64,000 nt of DNA from Sphingomonas sp. ID1715 (GCF_013044515.1 NZ_JABEPR010000007.1:124001-188000); one strand, 5' to 3'. Positions 36,571 through 45,875 are shown, counted from the first letter of the stretch. Numbers and translations are program-made. The notes: a model not told the origin generated them from the letters alone.

Positions 36571-37584
36571 TCAGCGCTGTCGCACGTAGACTTCGAGCCG
36601 GTCGCTGCCAAGCATCCGCGCGTCCGCCAATTGCCACCGCCCGTGCGCTGCGGCGAGGTCGGCAAGGCCGATGTCGCCCAGCGACGCCTTGCCGCCGCCG
36701 ATCAGGATCGGCGCGCGGTAGAGCAGGAGCCGATCCACCAATTCGGCGCGCAGGAAGGCGGCTGCGGTCTGCGCCCCGCCTTCGACGAGGAGGTGGTCGC
36801 CGGGGAGGGTGGCGATCTGGTCGGGAGAATCAATGATGTTCCCCGGCGAAGGCCGGGGTCCAGTGCGCTCCGAAGTTCGGCCCCGGCCTTCGCCGGGGAA
36901 CGAGGAAAGGACGACACGCATCGGCGACTGCGCTTCCAGCCCCTCCAGCCGCACGTCCAGCTTCGGCGCATCCACCTCCCAGGTGCCGCGCCCGACCAGG
37001 ATCGCCTCGTGCCGGCTCCGTTCGAGATGCGCATGCGCCCGCGCCGGCGCGCCGGTGATCCAACGGCTGGTGCCGTCCGCAAGCGCGATGCAGCCGTCGA
37101 GCGACGTTGCAAGCTTCAGGGTGACGAACGGTCGGCCAAGCGCCCGCCGCGCCAGGAAACCGGCGATGGCGGCCCGCGCCTCCGCCTCCCGGATGCCCGA
37201 TACGACCTCGATTCCAGCAGAGCGGAGGCGCTCGAAGCCGAGGCCGCAGGTGCGCGGATCGGGATCCTGCATGGCGGCGGCGACCCGCTTCACACCCGCC
37301 GCGACGATCAGCTCGGCGCAGGCAGGACCGCGGGCGCTCACATGCGCACAGGGTTCGAGCGTGACGTAGAGCGTCGCGCCTCGCGCTTCAGCGCCGGCCT
37401 GCGCCAAGGCCACCGCCTCGGCATGCGGGCGGCCGCCGGGCTGGGTCCAGCCGCGGCCGATCACCCGGCCGTCCTTCAAGATCACGCAGCCGACGCTCGG
37501 ATTGGGCGCGGTTCGCCCGCGACCGCGCTCCGCGAGCGCGAGCGCGGCGCCCATCCAGCGCGCTTCGTCGCTCAGAAGCCCCAC
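36571..37584 (-). CDS. ribD: Bifunctional pyrimidine deaminase/reductase RibD with repeat insertion
   Basis: Deaminates and reduces the pyrimidine intermediate of riboflavin synthesis, 337 residues. The deaminase domain has APNPSVGCVI, HAEAVAL and the zinc ligands in PCAHVSARGPACAEL (about 80-95). The reductase domain has TLKLATSLDGCIAL and LLVEGGAQTAAAFL. A 68-bp family D palindromic repeat (36838-36905) lies in frame in the reductase domain and adds a Gly/Arg/Pro-rich loop (about 226-249). The GTG at 37584 matches the family start better than the ATG at 37554 and overlaps the upstream gene. Confidence 0.88.
   Translation of the reverse strand: MGLLSDEARWMGAALALAERGRGRTAPNPSVGCVILKDGRVIGRGWTQPGGRPHAEAVALAQAGAEARGATLYVTLEPCAHVSARGPACAELIVAAGVKRVAAAMQDPDPRTCGLGFERLRSAGIEVVSGIREAEARAAIAGFLARRALGRPFVTLKLATSLDGCIALADGTSRWITGAPARAHAHLERSRHEAILVGRGTWEVDAPKLDVRLEGLEAQSPMRVVLSSFPGEGRGRTSERTGPRPSPGNIIDSPDQIATLPGDHLLVEGGAQTAAAFLRAELVDRLLLYRAPILIGGGKASLGDIGLADLAAAHGRWQLADARMLGSDRLEVYVRQR
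36838..36905. repeat. Palindromic repeat pair, family D, inside ribD
   Basis: Inverted arms GTTCCCCGGCGAAGGCCGGG (36838 on) and the complementary CCCGGCCTTCGCCGGGGAAC (to about 36902). It is wholly inside the ribD coding frame without a stop codon. Confidence 0.85.
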
Positions 37585-37922
37585 CGCGTCAGCGCGTCGT
37601 CGATCTTTTTCAAGGAGCGGCGATTCTCTTCCTGCCGCTTCTTCTCGGCGGCCTCGCGGATCGCGCGGTTCTTGGCGTCCGTCTTCTGCGCGGCGACGAT
37701 CTCGGCGTCGGTGCGGTTGAGCGGCCAGCTTTCGACATATTGCACGTCGCGCTGCCAAGGCTTCTTCAGGTCGCCGGAGTCCAGATAGAAACCAGCGATG
37801 ATCGTGACCGTCACCACCACGGCCAGGAAGGCGAAGACGAGCTCATGCTTTTGCCGCGTGCCGAGGAAGCTGCGCAGGTCCTTGAGCCCGGTCAGGGGAT
37901 TGTAGCGGTGGAAGCGGGACAT
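37572..37922 (-). CDS. Single-pass membrane protein of unknown function
   Basis: A 116-residue protein with a cytoplasmic N-terminus (MSRFHRYNPLTGLKDLRSFL), one transmembrane helix (ELVFAFLAVVVTVTIIAGFY) and a charged helical C-terminus (AEIVAAQKTDAKNRAIREAA). I do not recognise a function. It lies between tonB and ribD, overlapping the ribD GTG start. No clear ribosome-binding site precedes its ATG. Confidence 0.7.
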   Translation of the reverse strand: MSRFHRYNPLTGLKDLRSFLGTRQKHELVFAFLAVVVTVTIIAGFYLDSGDLKKPWQRDVQYVESWPLNRTDAEIVAAQKTDAKNRAIREAAEKKRQEENRRSLKKIDDALTRWGF

Positions 37923-37960
37923 GGGGGGAAGATAGGCGGCCCGTGCCCCGCTTGCCAGCC

Positions 37961-38626
37961 TCAGCTCTTGATCTCGAACCGGACGGTCATCTGTTTCCAG
38001 CTTTCGATCGCCACGCCGTCTCGAGTCGCGGGCCTGAAGCGCCATTTGCGCAGCGCCTGCCGCTCGGTCGCGTCGGCGAACAGCGGATCGTCGGCGGAGA
38101 TGATCGCGACCTGCTTCACCCGGCCATCGGTGCCGATCAGCACGCGTACGACGGCCTTGCCTTCGACCCCGGTGCGGAGCAGCTGCGAGGGATAAGGCGG
38201 CTGGAAGTCACGGATCGCGCTCGGCAGCGGCTCGGCGCCCACGGTGACCGGTTGGGGCGTGGCGGTTTGGGTCGGCGTGGGCGTCGGCTCTATGCGCGTC
38301 CCTGTTCCAGCGCCGCTGTTTCCGAACGGGGGCAAAGAGCCAGTGCCTTCGATCGTCGGATCGCTCGGTTCGGCCTTGGTCGGGACCTCGCGCGGCGGAA
38401 CGAACGGCGACTTCGTGGGCCGTTTGATCTCGGGCTGTTTCTCAGTGACGGGCTCTGGCACCGGCGGCTCCGTGGGATGGATGAGTATGAACGGATCGGG
38501 CTTGATGACCACATAGCCCGATTTGGCGAGCAGCACGGCGGTCACCGCGGCGAGGTTGATGGCGATTGCCGCGGCCATCGCGACCGGATGGCGCTGGCGT
38601 TGGTTGAGGAATCCGTCTGCGGTCAT
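37961..38626 (-). CDS. tonB: TonB family energy transducer
   Basis: Couples the proton-motive force to outer-membrane receptors. The 221 residues comprise a short cytoplasmic start, a transmembrane anchor (PVAMAAAIAINLAAVTAVLL), a Pro-rich periplasmic linker (EPPVPEPVTEKQPEIKRPTK and following) and a TonB C-terminal domain (FQPPYPSQLLRTGVEGKAVV, ALRKWRFRPATRDG). The ATG at 38626 has AGGAGA about 8 bases upstream. No exbB/exbD adjoin it. Confidence 0.88.
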   Translation of the reverse strand: MTADGFLNQRQRHPVAMAAAIAINLAAVTAVLLAKSGYVVIKPDPFILIHPTEPPVPEPVTEKQPEIKRPTKSPFVPPREVPTKAEPSDPTIEGTGSLPPFGNSGAGTGTRIEPTPTPTQTATPQPVTVGAEPLPSAIRDFQPPYPSQLLRTGVEGKAVVRVLIGTDGRVKQVAIISADDPLFADATERQALRKWRFRPATRDGVAIESWKQMTVRFEIKS

Positions 38627-38739
38627 GGCATCGTCTCCTGTGACTCGGCCTCTGCGGACCGTGAGCGCAGGATGATACAACATTACATCGCTTGCAAGCG
38701 GCTTGTGGAGCCATGCCCGGTCGCGCAAAGACCGCCGCA
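38627..38739. promoter_or_regulatory. Divergent promoter region between tonB and thyA
   Basis: It contains an AT-rich stretch GATGATACAACATTACATC (38671-38689) with GATG/CATC ends in weak dyad symmetry, next to TTGCAAGCG. A metal-responsive regulator site is conceivable for tonB, but symmetry is poor. Confidence 0.3.
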
Positions 38740-39633
38740 ATGACTCACCCGGAAAAGCAGTATCTGGACGCCATGCGGCGGGCCTGGGCCGAGGGCAGCG
38801 AGCGGCGCGACCGCACGGGCGTCGGCACGCGCTCGCTGTTCGGCGTCACCATGCGCTTCGACCTGTCGAACGGCACCGTACCCCTGCTCACCACCAAGCG
38901 GATCTTCTGGAAATCGGCGGTCAAGGAGCTGATCTGGTTCCTCTCCGGCGACACCAATATCCGCCCGCTGGTCCAACAGGGCGTGCATATCTGGACCGAC
39001 TGGCCGCTCGACCGCTTTCGCCGCGAAACTGGCGAGGCGATCGACCGGGACGCGTTCGAGGCGCGCATCGTCGAAGACGACGCGTTTGCTGCTGAATGGG
39101 GCGATCTCGGCCCGGTCTATGGCAAGCAATGGGTCGCCTGGCCCGATGGCAAGGGCGGCACGATCAACCAGATCGAGGCGCTGGTGCATGGCCTGAGGCA
39201 CAATCCCGCCTCCCGCCGCCACATCTTCACCGGCTGGAACGTGGCCGAACTCGACCGCATGGCGCTGCCGCCGTGCCACATGACCTACCAATATCATGTG
39301 GCGGACGGCCGGCTGTCGGGCATCCTCTATCAGCGCAGCTGCGACCTGGGTCTCGGCTTCGGCTTCAACATTTTCGAGGCGGCCCTCCTCCTCCGGATGC
39401 TCGCCCAGCAATGCGATCTGGAGCCCGGCGAGATTGTCTGGATGGGCGCCGACGTGCACGTCTATCTGAACCACGAGCATCTGGTTGCCGAGCAGGTCGC
39501 CCGTGAACCCCGCCCTTTCCCGAAGCTCGAGCTGCTCCGCCGGCCGGACAGCATTTTCGACTACCGGCTCGAGGATTTCGCGGTTGCCGGCTACGATCCC
39601 CACCCCCACATCGCAGCTCCCGTCGCCGTCTGA
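38740..39633 (+). CDS. thyA: Thymidylate synthase
   Basis: Methylates dUMP to dTMP with methylenetetrahydrofolate, 297 residues. It has RTGVGTRSLFG near 25, KSAVKELIWFLSGDTNI near 64, the catalytic Cys in RMALPPCHMTYQYHV (about 181) and SCDLGLGFGFNI (about 203). An in-frame ATG at 38713 would add nine residues; the start at MTHPEKQYLDAM matches the family better. The folA gene two genes downstream regenerates its folate. Confidence 0.95.
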   Translation: MTHPEKQYLDAMRRAWAEGSERRDRTGVGTRSLFGVTMRFDLSNGTVPLLTTKRIFWKSAVKELIWFLSGDTNIRPLVQQGVHIWTDWPLDRFRRETGEAIDRDAFEARIVEDDAFAAEWGDLGPVYGKQWVAWPDGKGGTINQIEALVHGLRHNPASRRHIFTGWNVAELDRMALPPCHMTYQYHVADGRLSGILYQRSCDLGLGFGFNIFEAALLLRMLAQQCDLEPGEIVWMGADVHVYLNHEHLVAEQVAREPRPFPKLELLRRPDSIFDYRLEDFAVAGYDPHPHIAAPVAV

Positions 39634-39644
39634 GGAGTTGTCCC

Positions 39645-40691
39645 ATGCGCTATAACAAGCTCGGCCGTACCGGCCTCTATGTCTCGGAACTCTGCCTCGG
39701 CACGATGACGTTCGGCGGGCAGGGCATGTGGACGGCGATCGGCCAACTCGACCAGTCCGATTCCGATGCGCTGGTGAAGACCGCGATCGATTCCGGTATC
39801 AACTTCATCGACACGGCAAACGTTTATTCCGAGGGCCTTTCGGAGCAGATCACAGGGCAGGCGCTCCGCAACCTCGGCATCGCCCGGGATCAGGTGGTCG
39901 TCGCGACCAAGGCGATGGGGCCGATGGGCAAGGGCCCGAATGACCGCGGCCTGTCGCGCTACCACATCATGAACCAGGTCGAAGCCAGCCTGAAGCGGCT
40001 GCAGCTAGATCATATCGACCTTTACCAGATGCACGGCTGGGATCCGGCGACGCCGGTCGAGGAGACGCTGCGCGCGCTCGACAATCTCGTCCAGCGCGGA
40101 CTGGTGCGCTATGTCGGGGTGTCGAACTGGGCGGCCTGGTCGATCATGAAGGCGCTCGGCACGTCTGAGCGGCTGAACCTCGCCCGGTTCGAATCCCTGC
40201 AGGCCTATTATACGATCGCCGGCCGCGACCTCGAGCGCGAGATTGTGCCGATGCTGCAGAGCGAGGGCGTGGGCCTGATGGTCTGGAGCCCGCTCGCCGG
40301 CGGTCTGCTGTCGGGCAAGTACAGCCGCGAGGATGAGAAGGGCGATGGCGGCCGCCGCGCGGGGTTCGACTTCCCGCCGGTCAACAAGGACCGCGCCTAT
40401 GACGTGATTGACGTCATGAAGCCGATCGCGGAGGCCCGCGGCGTTTCGGTCGCGCGGATCGCGCTCGCCTGGCTGCTGCACCAGCCGGCCGTGTCCAGCG
40501 TGATCGTCGGTGCGAAGCGGGTCGAGCAGCTGACCGACAACATTGCCGCCGCCGAAGTGGAACTCACCGCCGACGAGCTGGCCAAGCTCGATGCCGCGAG
40601 CAAGCTGCCGCCCGAATACCCCGGCTGGATGCTGCAGCGACAGGGCGAATATCGCGCGCCGCAGCTCAACCAGACCCGCCACGGCGCGTGA
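39645..40691 (+). CDS. Aldo/keto reductase
   Basis: A 348-residue NADPH-dependent reductase with a TIM barrel. It has NFIDTANVYSEG with the catalytic Asp and Tyr (about 53-62), ATKAMGPMG, DLYQMHGWDPATPVEETL with the active-site His (about 126) and a C-terminal SSVIVGAKRVEQLTDNI cofactor site. It is of the YajO/PdxI-like type; the substrate is unknown. Its stop overlaps the folA GTG. Confidence 0.88.
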   Translation: MRYNKLGRTGLYVSELCLGTMTFGGQGMWTAIGQLDQSDSDALVKTAIDSGINFIDTANVYSEGLSEQITGQALRNLGIARDQVVVATKAMGPMGKGPNDRGLSRYHIMNQVEASLKRLQLDHIDLYQMHGWDPATPVEETLRALDNLVQRGLVRYVGVSNWAAWSIMKALGTSERLNLARFESLQAYYTIAGRDLEREIVPMLQSEGVGLMVWSPLAGGLLSGKYSREDEKGDGGRRAGFDFPPVNKDRAYDVIDVMKPIAEARGVSVARIALAWLLHQPAVSSVIVGAKRVEQLTDNIAAAEVELTADELAKLDAASKLPPEYPGWMLQRQGEYRAPQLNQTRHGA

Positions 40692-41143
40692 AGCCGGAAG
40701 TGGTCTTCGTCATTGCCCGCGCCGAAAATGGCGTGATCGGCAAAGACGGGGCGCTTCCCTGGCGCATTCCCGAGGATCTGAAGCGATTCAAGGCGCTGAC
40801 ACTGGGCGCTCCGATGATCATGGGCCGCAAGACGTTCGAGAGCCTGCCGAAGCTGCTGCCGGGCCGCCGTCACATCGTGCTGACTCGCGGCGATTGGTCA
40901 GCCGAAGGCGCTGAAGTGGCGTGTACCGTTGATGACGCGCTTGCACTGGCCGATGGCGGGCGCGTGTCGGTTGTCGGCGGAGCGGACATTTTCCGGCTGT
41001 TCGAGCCCCTGGCCGACCGGATCGAACTGACCGAGGTGCATGGCAGCCCGGAAGGCGACACGATCGTGCCCCCCTTCACCGGCTGGCGGGAAGCCGCTCG
41101 CGAAGACCACGAGGGATACAGCTTTGTCACGCTCGTCCGCTGA
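40688..41143 (+). CDS. folA: Dihydrofolate reductase
   Basis: Reduces dihydrofolate to tetrahydrofolate, 151 residues. It has ENGVIGKDGALPWRIPEDLKR (trimethoprim-site region, shown in part, about 13-33), MGRKTFESLPKLLPGR and VVGGADIFRLF (about 97). The GTG start overlaps the preceding stop (GTGA). The following AMP-ligase gene starts inside its 3' end. Confidence 0.95.
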   Translation: MKPEVVFVIARAENGVIGKDGALPWRIPEDLKRFKALTLGAPMIMGRKTFESLPKLLPGRRHIVLTRGDWSAEGAEVACTVDDALALADGGRVSVVGGADIFRLFEPLADRIELTEVHGSPEGDTIVPPFTGWREAAREDHEGYSFVTLVR

Positions 41144-42626
41144 ACTTCTCGCCGAGCCTTTCACCGACCATTCGGAGCTATTCCGGGCGCTGGCGGCCGA
41201 GCAGCCGGACAAGCTCGCGATCGCCGACGAGCAGCGCGCGATCAGCTGGGGCGAGCTGGATGCCCTGGTCGAGCGGATCGCGGCGCGGCTGCAGGGGGAT
41301 GGCGTCGGCAAGGGCGACGCGGTGGCGATCGTCGGACTGAACTCTATCGCCTATAGCGCGGTGTTCCTGGCCGCGATCCGCACCGGTGCCGCCGCGGCGC
41401 CGCTGACCACTTCCGCCTCGCCAGAAGCGCTGACTGCCATGCTCAAGGACAGCGGCGCGCGCCACCTCTTCGCCGATCCTGACATTCAGCTGGAGGTGCC
41501 GGGCGGCGTTGAGCGGATCTCGCTCCATGACCTGGATGGCTGGCTTCCTGTTGAAGGCAGCCGCGCCACGCCGGTCGAGATCGGCCCCGACGACCCGTTC
41601 AACATCATCTATTCGTCGGGCACGACCGGCACGCCCAAGGGCATCGTCCAGTCGCACCAGATGCGCTGGAACTATCTCGCGCGTGCCGGGGTGTATGACC
41701 GGAATGCGGTGACGCTGCTGTCGACGCCGCTCTACTCCAACACGACCTTGGTCAGCTTTCTGCCTTGCCTCGGCTTTGGCGGCAGCGTGGTGCTGATGAA
41801 GAAGTTCGACGCGCTGCGGTTCCTCGAGCTGTCGGAACGCTACCGCGTCACCCACACGATGCTGGTGCCGGTCCAGTATCGGCGGCTGATGGCGCTGCCC
41901 GAGTTCGATCGCTTCGACCTTTCCAGCTATCGCCTCAAATTCTGCACCAGCGCGCCGTTCGCGGCCGAGCTGAAGCGCGACATTCTCGATCGCTGGCCGG
42001 GCGGGCTGATCGAGTTTTACGGCATGACCGAAGGTGGCGCCTCCTGCGTGCTCGTCGCGCACGAGTTTCCCGACAAGCTCCATACGGTCGGCCGGGTCGC
42101 GCCCAATAGTGAGATGAAGCTGATCGACGAGGGCGGTAGGGAAGTGCCACCGGGCGGGGTCGGCGAGGTGGTCGGGCGCGGGCCGATGATGATGAGCGGC
42201 TATAAGGGGCGGGAGGAGGCCAGCCGCGCCGCGGAATGGTTCGACGGCGACGGCCGCCGCTTCATCCGCCACGGCGATGTCGGCCGCTTCGATGAGGACG
42301 GCTTCCTGATCCTGATGGACCGCACCAAGGACATGATCATCTCGGGCGGGTTCAACATCTACCCGTCGGACCTGGAAGCCGTGCTCGCGGCCGAGCCGGG
42401 CGTGGTCGAGGCCGCGGTGGTGGGCGTGCCGCACCCGGATTGGGGCGAGACGCCGGTCGGCTTCGCCGTCCTTGTTCACGGCGGCGACAAGGATGCCGTG
42501 CTCGCCGCTGCCAATGCGAAGCTCGGCAAGACGCAGCGGCTATCGGCGCTGCACGCCGTCGATCAGCTGCCGCGCAGCCCGATCGGCAAGGTGCTGAAGC
42601 GGGAACTGCGCGACCGGATCGCCTGA
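41124..42626 (+). CDS. Class I adenylate-forming acyl-CoA synthetase
   Basis: A 500-residue AMP-binding ligase. It has the P-loop-like IIYSSGTTGTPKGIVQSH (about 160-177), the adenine motif EFYGMTEGG (about 298) and the hinge and C-terminal motifs GDVGRFDEDGFL and DMIISGGFNIYPSDLE, with the catalytic Lys in SPIGKVLKREL near the end. The substrate is unknown. The TTG at 41124 has GAGGGA 7 bases upstream and lies within folA by 20 bases; no better start is in frame. Confidence 0.85.
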   Translation: MSRSSAELLAEPFTDHSELFRALAAEQPDKLAIADEQRAISWGELDALVERIAARLQGDGVGKGDAVAIVGLNSIAYSAVFLAAIRTGAAAAPLTTSASPEALTAMLKDSGARHLFADPDIQLEVPGGVERISLHDLDGWLPVEGSRATPVEIGPDDPFNIIYSSGTTGTPKGIVQSHQMRWNYLARAGVYDRNAVTLLSTPLYSNTTLVSFLPCLGFGGSVVLMKKFDALRFLELSERYRVTHTMLVPVQYRRLMALPEFDRFDLSSYRLKFCTSAPFAAELKRDILDRWPGGLIEFYGMTEGGASCVLVAHEFPDKLHTVGRVAPNSEMKLIDEGGREVPPGGVGEVVGRGPMMMSGYKGREEASRAAEWFDGDGRRFIRHGDVGRFDEDGFLILMDRTKDMIISGGFNIYPSDLEAVLAAEPGVVEAAVVGVPHPDWGETPVGFAVLVHGGDKDAVLAAANAKLGKTQRLSALHAVDQLPRSPIGKVLKRELRDRIA

Positions 42627-42689
42627 TCGCGCCAAGGAAACCGTTCGACCCTTTTTCTGTTTACCCGGCAGAAAACAGGGAGAGTGTCG

Positions 42690-43523
42690 ATGCTTCAGCC
42701 GCATGTGATCCGGCCCGGAATGCCGGTGCTGACGCCGGACGGGCAGCGGATCGGCAATGTCGATGAGTCGGACCGCTTCGGCCTGAAGCTGGCCAAGGAC
42801 AGCACGCCGGACGGCGAGCATCATTATGTCGCGGCCGACCTGATCGACCGGGTTGAGGCGGACAGCGTGCGGCTGAACCAGCGCGCGCTCGACATCCTCC
42901 ACGGGCGGCGGCCGCACCGCGGCGGCGCGGCGCCCATCGACCTGCGCAAATGGCTGCCGTGGATCCTCGCCGGGCTGCTCGCTCTGATCTTGCTCGTTGT
43001 GCTGCTGCAGGACCGGGACGGGGCCGAACCGGCCGCCACCGTCCCGGCCGCCAGCCAGACCGGTGTTGCCGAGCCCGCCGCGGCACCGGTCGCGCTGCCC
43101 AACGGCAAGACGGTCGAGCTGGCGCCGAATACCCTCTCCTATGACGTACAGGCCTATCTGGCCTCGCAGGAGGCGGCGCCGAAGACGTTCAGCTTCGACC
43201 GGCTGAACTTCGACACCGGAAGGTTCGACATCCGCGACGATGACGAAAACGAGCTGGAGAATCTGGCGCGCGTGCTGAACGCATATCCCAATGCCCGGGT
43301 GCGGGTGGTCGGCTATACCGATGCGAGCGGCGGCGAGCTGCCCAACCAGCGGCTCGCTTATGCCCGAGCGCGCAGCGTCGCCAGGGCGCTGACCGGCGAA
43401 GGGGTGGACGAGGACCGGATCGAAGCGGTGAGCGGCGGCGAGAGCAACCCGGTCGCTTCCAACCAGACCGGCCAAGGCCGCTTCGAGAACCGTCGGACCG
43501 AGCTGATCGTCCTCAGCCGCTAG
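42690..43523 (+). CDS. OmpA-family protein with N-terminal DUF2171 domain
   Basis: A 277-residue envelope protein. An N-terminal PRC/DUF2171-like domain (about 5-70, GMPVLTPDGQRIGNVDESD) precedes a transmembrane helix (KWLPWILAGLLALILLVVLL, about 87-107), an Ala/Pro-rich linker and a C-terminal OmpA peptidoglycan-binding domain (LNFDTGRFDI, VVGYTDASG, NRRTELIV). The DUF2171 part is thus probably cytoplasmic. GGGAGAG precedes the ATG. Confidence 0.82.
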   Translation: MLQPHVIRPGMPVLTPDGQRIGNVDESDRFGLKLAKDSTPDGEHHYVAADLIDRVEADSVRLNQRALDILHGRRPHRGGAAPIDLRKWLPWILAGLLALILLVVLLQDRDGAEPAATVPAASQTGVAEPAAAPVALPNGKTVELAPNTLSYDVQAYLASQEAAPKTFSFDRLNFDTGRFDIRDDDENELENLARVLNAYPNARVRVVGYTDASGGELPNQRLAYARARSVARALTGEGVDEDRIEAVSGGESNPVASNQTGQGRFENRRTELIVLSR

Positions 43524-43534
43524 CCGCGGCGGCA

Positions 43535-44698
43535 GTGGCATCCTACATCGATGCCATGGCCGATTCCTCCTCCGAGTTCGTGGCGCGGATCGGCCAGAGC
43601 GTGGCCTCGATCGACCCCGCCGACTGGGACGCCTGCGCCGGCAGCGGCAATCCGTTCGTCGGCCATGCTTTCCTGTCCGCCCTCGAAGAGTCCGGATCGG
43701 CGACGGCGCGGACGGGGTGGCAGCCCATCCCGATCATCGTCGACGGTGAGGACGGGCGGCCGGTGGCGGTGGCGCCGGCCTATGCCAAGAGCCACAGCCA
43801 GGGCGAATATGTGTTCGATCATAGTTGGGCCGATGCCTGGGAGCGGGCGGGCGGCCGCTATTACCCGAAGCTCCAGGTTGCCGTGCCCTTTTCACCGGTG
43901 CCCGGTCCACGGCTGCTGCTGCGCGACGAGAGCGCGGCGCCGCAGCTGATCGCGGCGATCGAAGCGGTGACGGTGCAGAGCGGGCTGTCATCCGCCCACG
44001 CCACCTTCGTCGCGCCGGATCAGGTGCCGCTGTTCGAGGCGGCCGGCTGGCTGATCCGCACCGACAGCCAGTTCCACTGGCAAAATCGCGGCTATCAGAG
44101 CTTCGACGACTTCCTCGCCGACCTGTCCTCCCGCAAGCGCAAGGCGATCCGCAAGGAGCGCGCCGCCGCGGTCGAGGGGCTGGAGATCCGCCACCTGACT
44201 GGCGCGGAGCTGACCGAGGCGCATTGGGACGCCTTCTGGACCTTTTACCAGGACACCGGATCCCGGAAATGGGGCCGGCCCTACCTCACCCGCCGCTTCT
44301 TCTCCCTGCTCGGCGAGCGGCTGGCGGACCGCACTTTGCTGATCCTGGCGCTGCGCGACGGGGTGCCGATCGCCGGCGCGCTGAACCTGATCGGCGCCGA
44401 CACGCTCTATGGCCGCTATTGGGGCGCGACCGAGGAAGTGCCGTTCCTCCATTTCGAGCTCTGCTATTACCAGGCGATCGATGCCGCCATCGCGCGCGGG
44501 CTGCAGACGGTCGAGGCGGGTGCGCAGGGTTCGCACAAGCTCGCCCGCGGCTATGTGCCGGTGCCGACCTGGTCCGCGCACTTCATCCCCGATCCCGGTT
44601 TCCGCGCCGCCATCGCCGACTTTCTGGAGCGGGAGCGGGCGGCGGTGGCGCGCGAGGCGGCGTTCATGGGCGAGATGGCGCCGTTCAAACGCGGCTGA
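43535..44698 (+). CDS. FemAB-like GNAT protein (DUF482)
   Basis: A 387-residue protein of the PF04339/DUF482 type, related to FemX/FemAB acyltransferases. It has GNPFVGHAFLSALEESGSA near 38, SSRKRKAIRKERAAAVE near 195, FYQDTGSRKWGRPYLTRRFF and GAQGSHKLARGYVP near 338. The substrate is unknown. The start is uncertain: GTG at 43535 or ATG at 43556. Its 3' end overlaps the convergent SRAP gene by 14 bases. Confidence 0.8.
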   Translation: MASYIDAMADSSSEFVARIGQSVASIDPADWDACAGSGNPFVGHAFLSALEESGSATARTGWQPIPIIVDGEDGRPVAVAPAYAKSHSQGEYVFDHSWADAWERAGGRYYPKLQVAVPFSPVPGPRLLLRDESAAPQLIAAIEAVTVQSGLSSAHATFVAPDQVPLFEAAGWLIRTDSQFHWQNRGYQSFDDFLADLSSRKRKAIRKERAAAVEGLEIRHLTGAELTEAHWDAFWTFYQDTGSRKWGRPYLTRRFFSLLGERLADRTLLILALRDGVPIAGALNLIGADTLYGRYWGATEEVPFLHFELCYYQAIDAAIARGLQTVEAGAQGSHKLARGYVPVPTWSAHFIPDPGFRAAIADFLERERAAVAREAAFMGEMAPFKRG

Positions 44699-45269
44699 CC
44701 TGCAGGCTGCCGGCCGGGAGCGGCTGGCAGAGCTGCGCGGCGGGGACGGCCGGGTCGAGCCAGCTTGCCCAGGCGTCGCGGCCGAGCACGACCATCTGGC
44801 GGCTGTGATAAGGCGCGGTGTCAAGTCCGGGCGGGCAGGTGAGCAGGGTGAACGCCTCGCCCACCGCCGGATCGCTGCGCCACAGGCCTGCGATGCAGAA
44901 CCAGTCATGGTCGGCGAGGGTGAACAGCCACTTGTCCTTGCGCTTCTGCTTGGGGTCCGCAGGCGCGGTGAATTCGAAAAAGCCGTCGACTGGTATGAGA
45001 CAGCGGCCGGAGCGGAACTCGCGGCCATCGGAGCGGAAATTATAGACCGGCTTGCCGTGGGTGCCGGGCCAGCTCCAGCGGCGGGTGACCGCCTCGGCCT
45101 GGTCCGGACCGCCGGCGGCGCGGATGATGACGGCCGGATCGGTGATGCGGATGCTTTCCAGCGGCGCCATGTTGGGCGCCCCTTCCGGAAAGACCAGGGG
45201 AATGCGCGTCTGACCCCAATCCTCGCGCAGCTGCCCTAGCGCGATCCGACGACGGACTTCGTTGCACAT
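44685..45269 (-). CDS. SRAP family (HMCES/YedK-like) DNA abasic-site protein
   Basis: A 194-residue SRAP domain protein expected to crosslink to abasic sites in single-stranded DNA. The catalytic Cys2 (MCNEV), the Asn/Arg pocket (PVYNFRSDG), the Glu in VDGFFEF (about 101) and the His in PYHSRQMVVL (about 156) are all present. A second SRAP gene runs off the end of the window (63794 on). Confidence 0.88.
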   Translation of the reverse strand: MCNEVRRRIALGQLREDWGQTRIPLVFPEGAPNMAPLESIRITDPAVIIRAAGGPDQAEAVTRRWSWPGTHGKPVYNFRSDGREFRSGRCLIPVDGFFEFTAPADPKQKRKDKWLFTLADHDWFCIAGLWRSDPAVGEAFTLLTCPPGLDTAPYHSRQMVVLGRDAWASWLDPAVPAAQLCQPLPAGSLQVSRV

Positions 45270-45636
45270 CGCGCCACGCTAGGATTTAGCCGAAGCTAAA
45301 TCCAGCGCCGGTGGCGCGATCGGCCGGCGGTGCCGAAAGCACCGTCCGACGCGGGATTCACTCTCGCGGCGCGGCTGAACCGGGGCACGCAAAGCGCGAA
45401 TGGTCACGAATGTTCGCAGCAAAACGCCCTTTTCCAACATGTCGCCGGGCCCGAGGAGCACCGACCGCTCCGATGTAACGCGGTCGGCACGGTGTAGGAC
45501 AGGATTTTGTCGCTCGCCCGCATACTGGCCCATGCGATTGCCAGCGGGACCGTTCATTCTCCTCCGTCACCCCGGACTCGATCCGCGGTCCACCTTAGCT
45601 TCTATCAAGTCCGCCAAGACGAACAGGGGTTGTGAG
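45270..45636. other. Region without a recognised gene
   Basis: About 370 bases between the SRAP and GIY-YIG loci. The short open frames here show no family features. It includes a single family E repeat unit (CGTCACCCCGGACTCGATCC at 45565 on). Confidence 0.4.
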
Positions 45637-45789
45637 ATGCACGGCGACAAGCTCCCTGCGGTCTACATCATGGCGAGCGGCTTTCGCGGCACGCTTTACA
45701 TCGGCGTCACCTCGGACCTGCTCGGCCGCGTATGGCAGCATCGGGAGGGCAGCTTCCAGGGGTTCACGGAACGCTATGGCTGCAAGCGC

Positions 45790-45812
45790 CCTTCGACAGG
45801 CTCAGGACAGGT
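45790..45812. repeat. Single family B repeat unit inside GIY-YIG gene
   Basis: A 23-bp unit CCTTCGACAGGCTCAGGACA(GGT) placed exactly between the codons for Arg and Leu of the disrupted gene. Confidence 0.85.
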
Positions 45813-45875
45813 CTGGTCTGTTTCGGGGCAGGCGGCGACATGACAGGCGCGATCGCGCGCGAAAAGCAGCTGAAG

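Noticed and set aside
42653-42675. TTTTCTG/CAGAAAA hairpin before the OmpA-like gene as a terminator
   Set aside because: The stem is short and AT-rich with no following U-tract, so it was not called.
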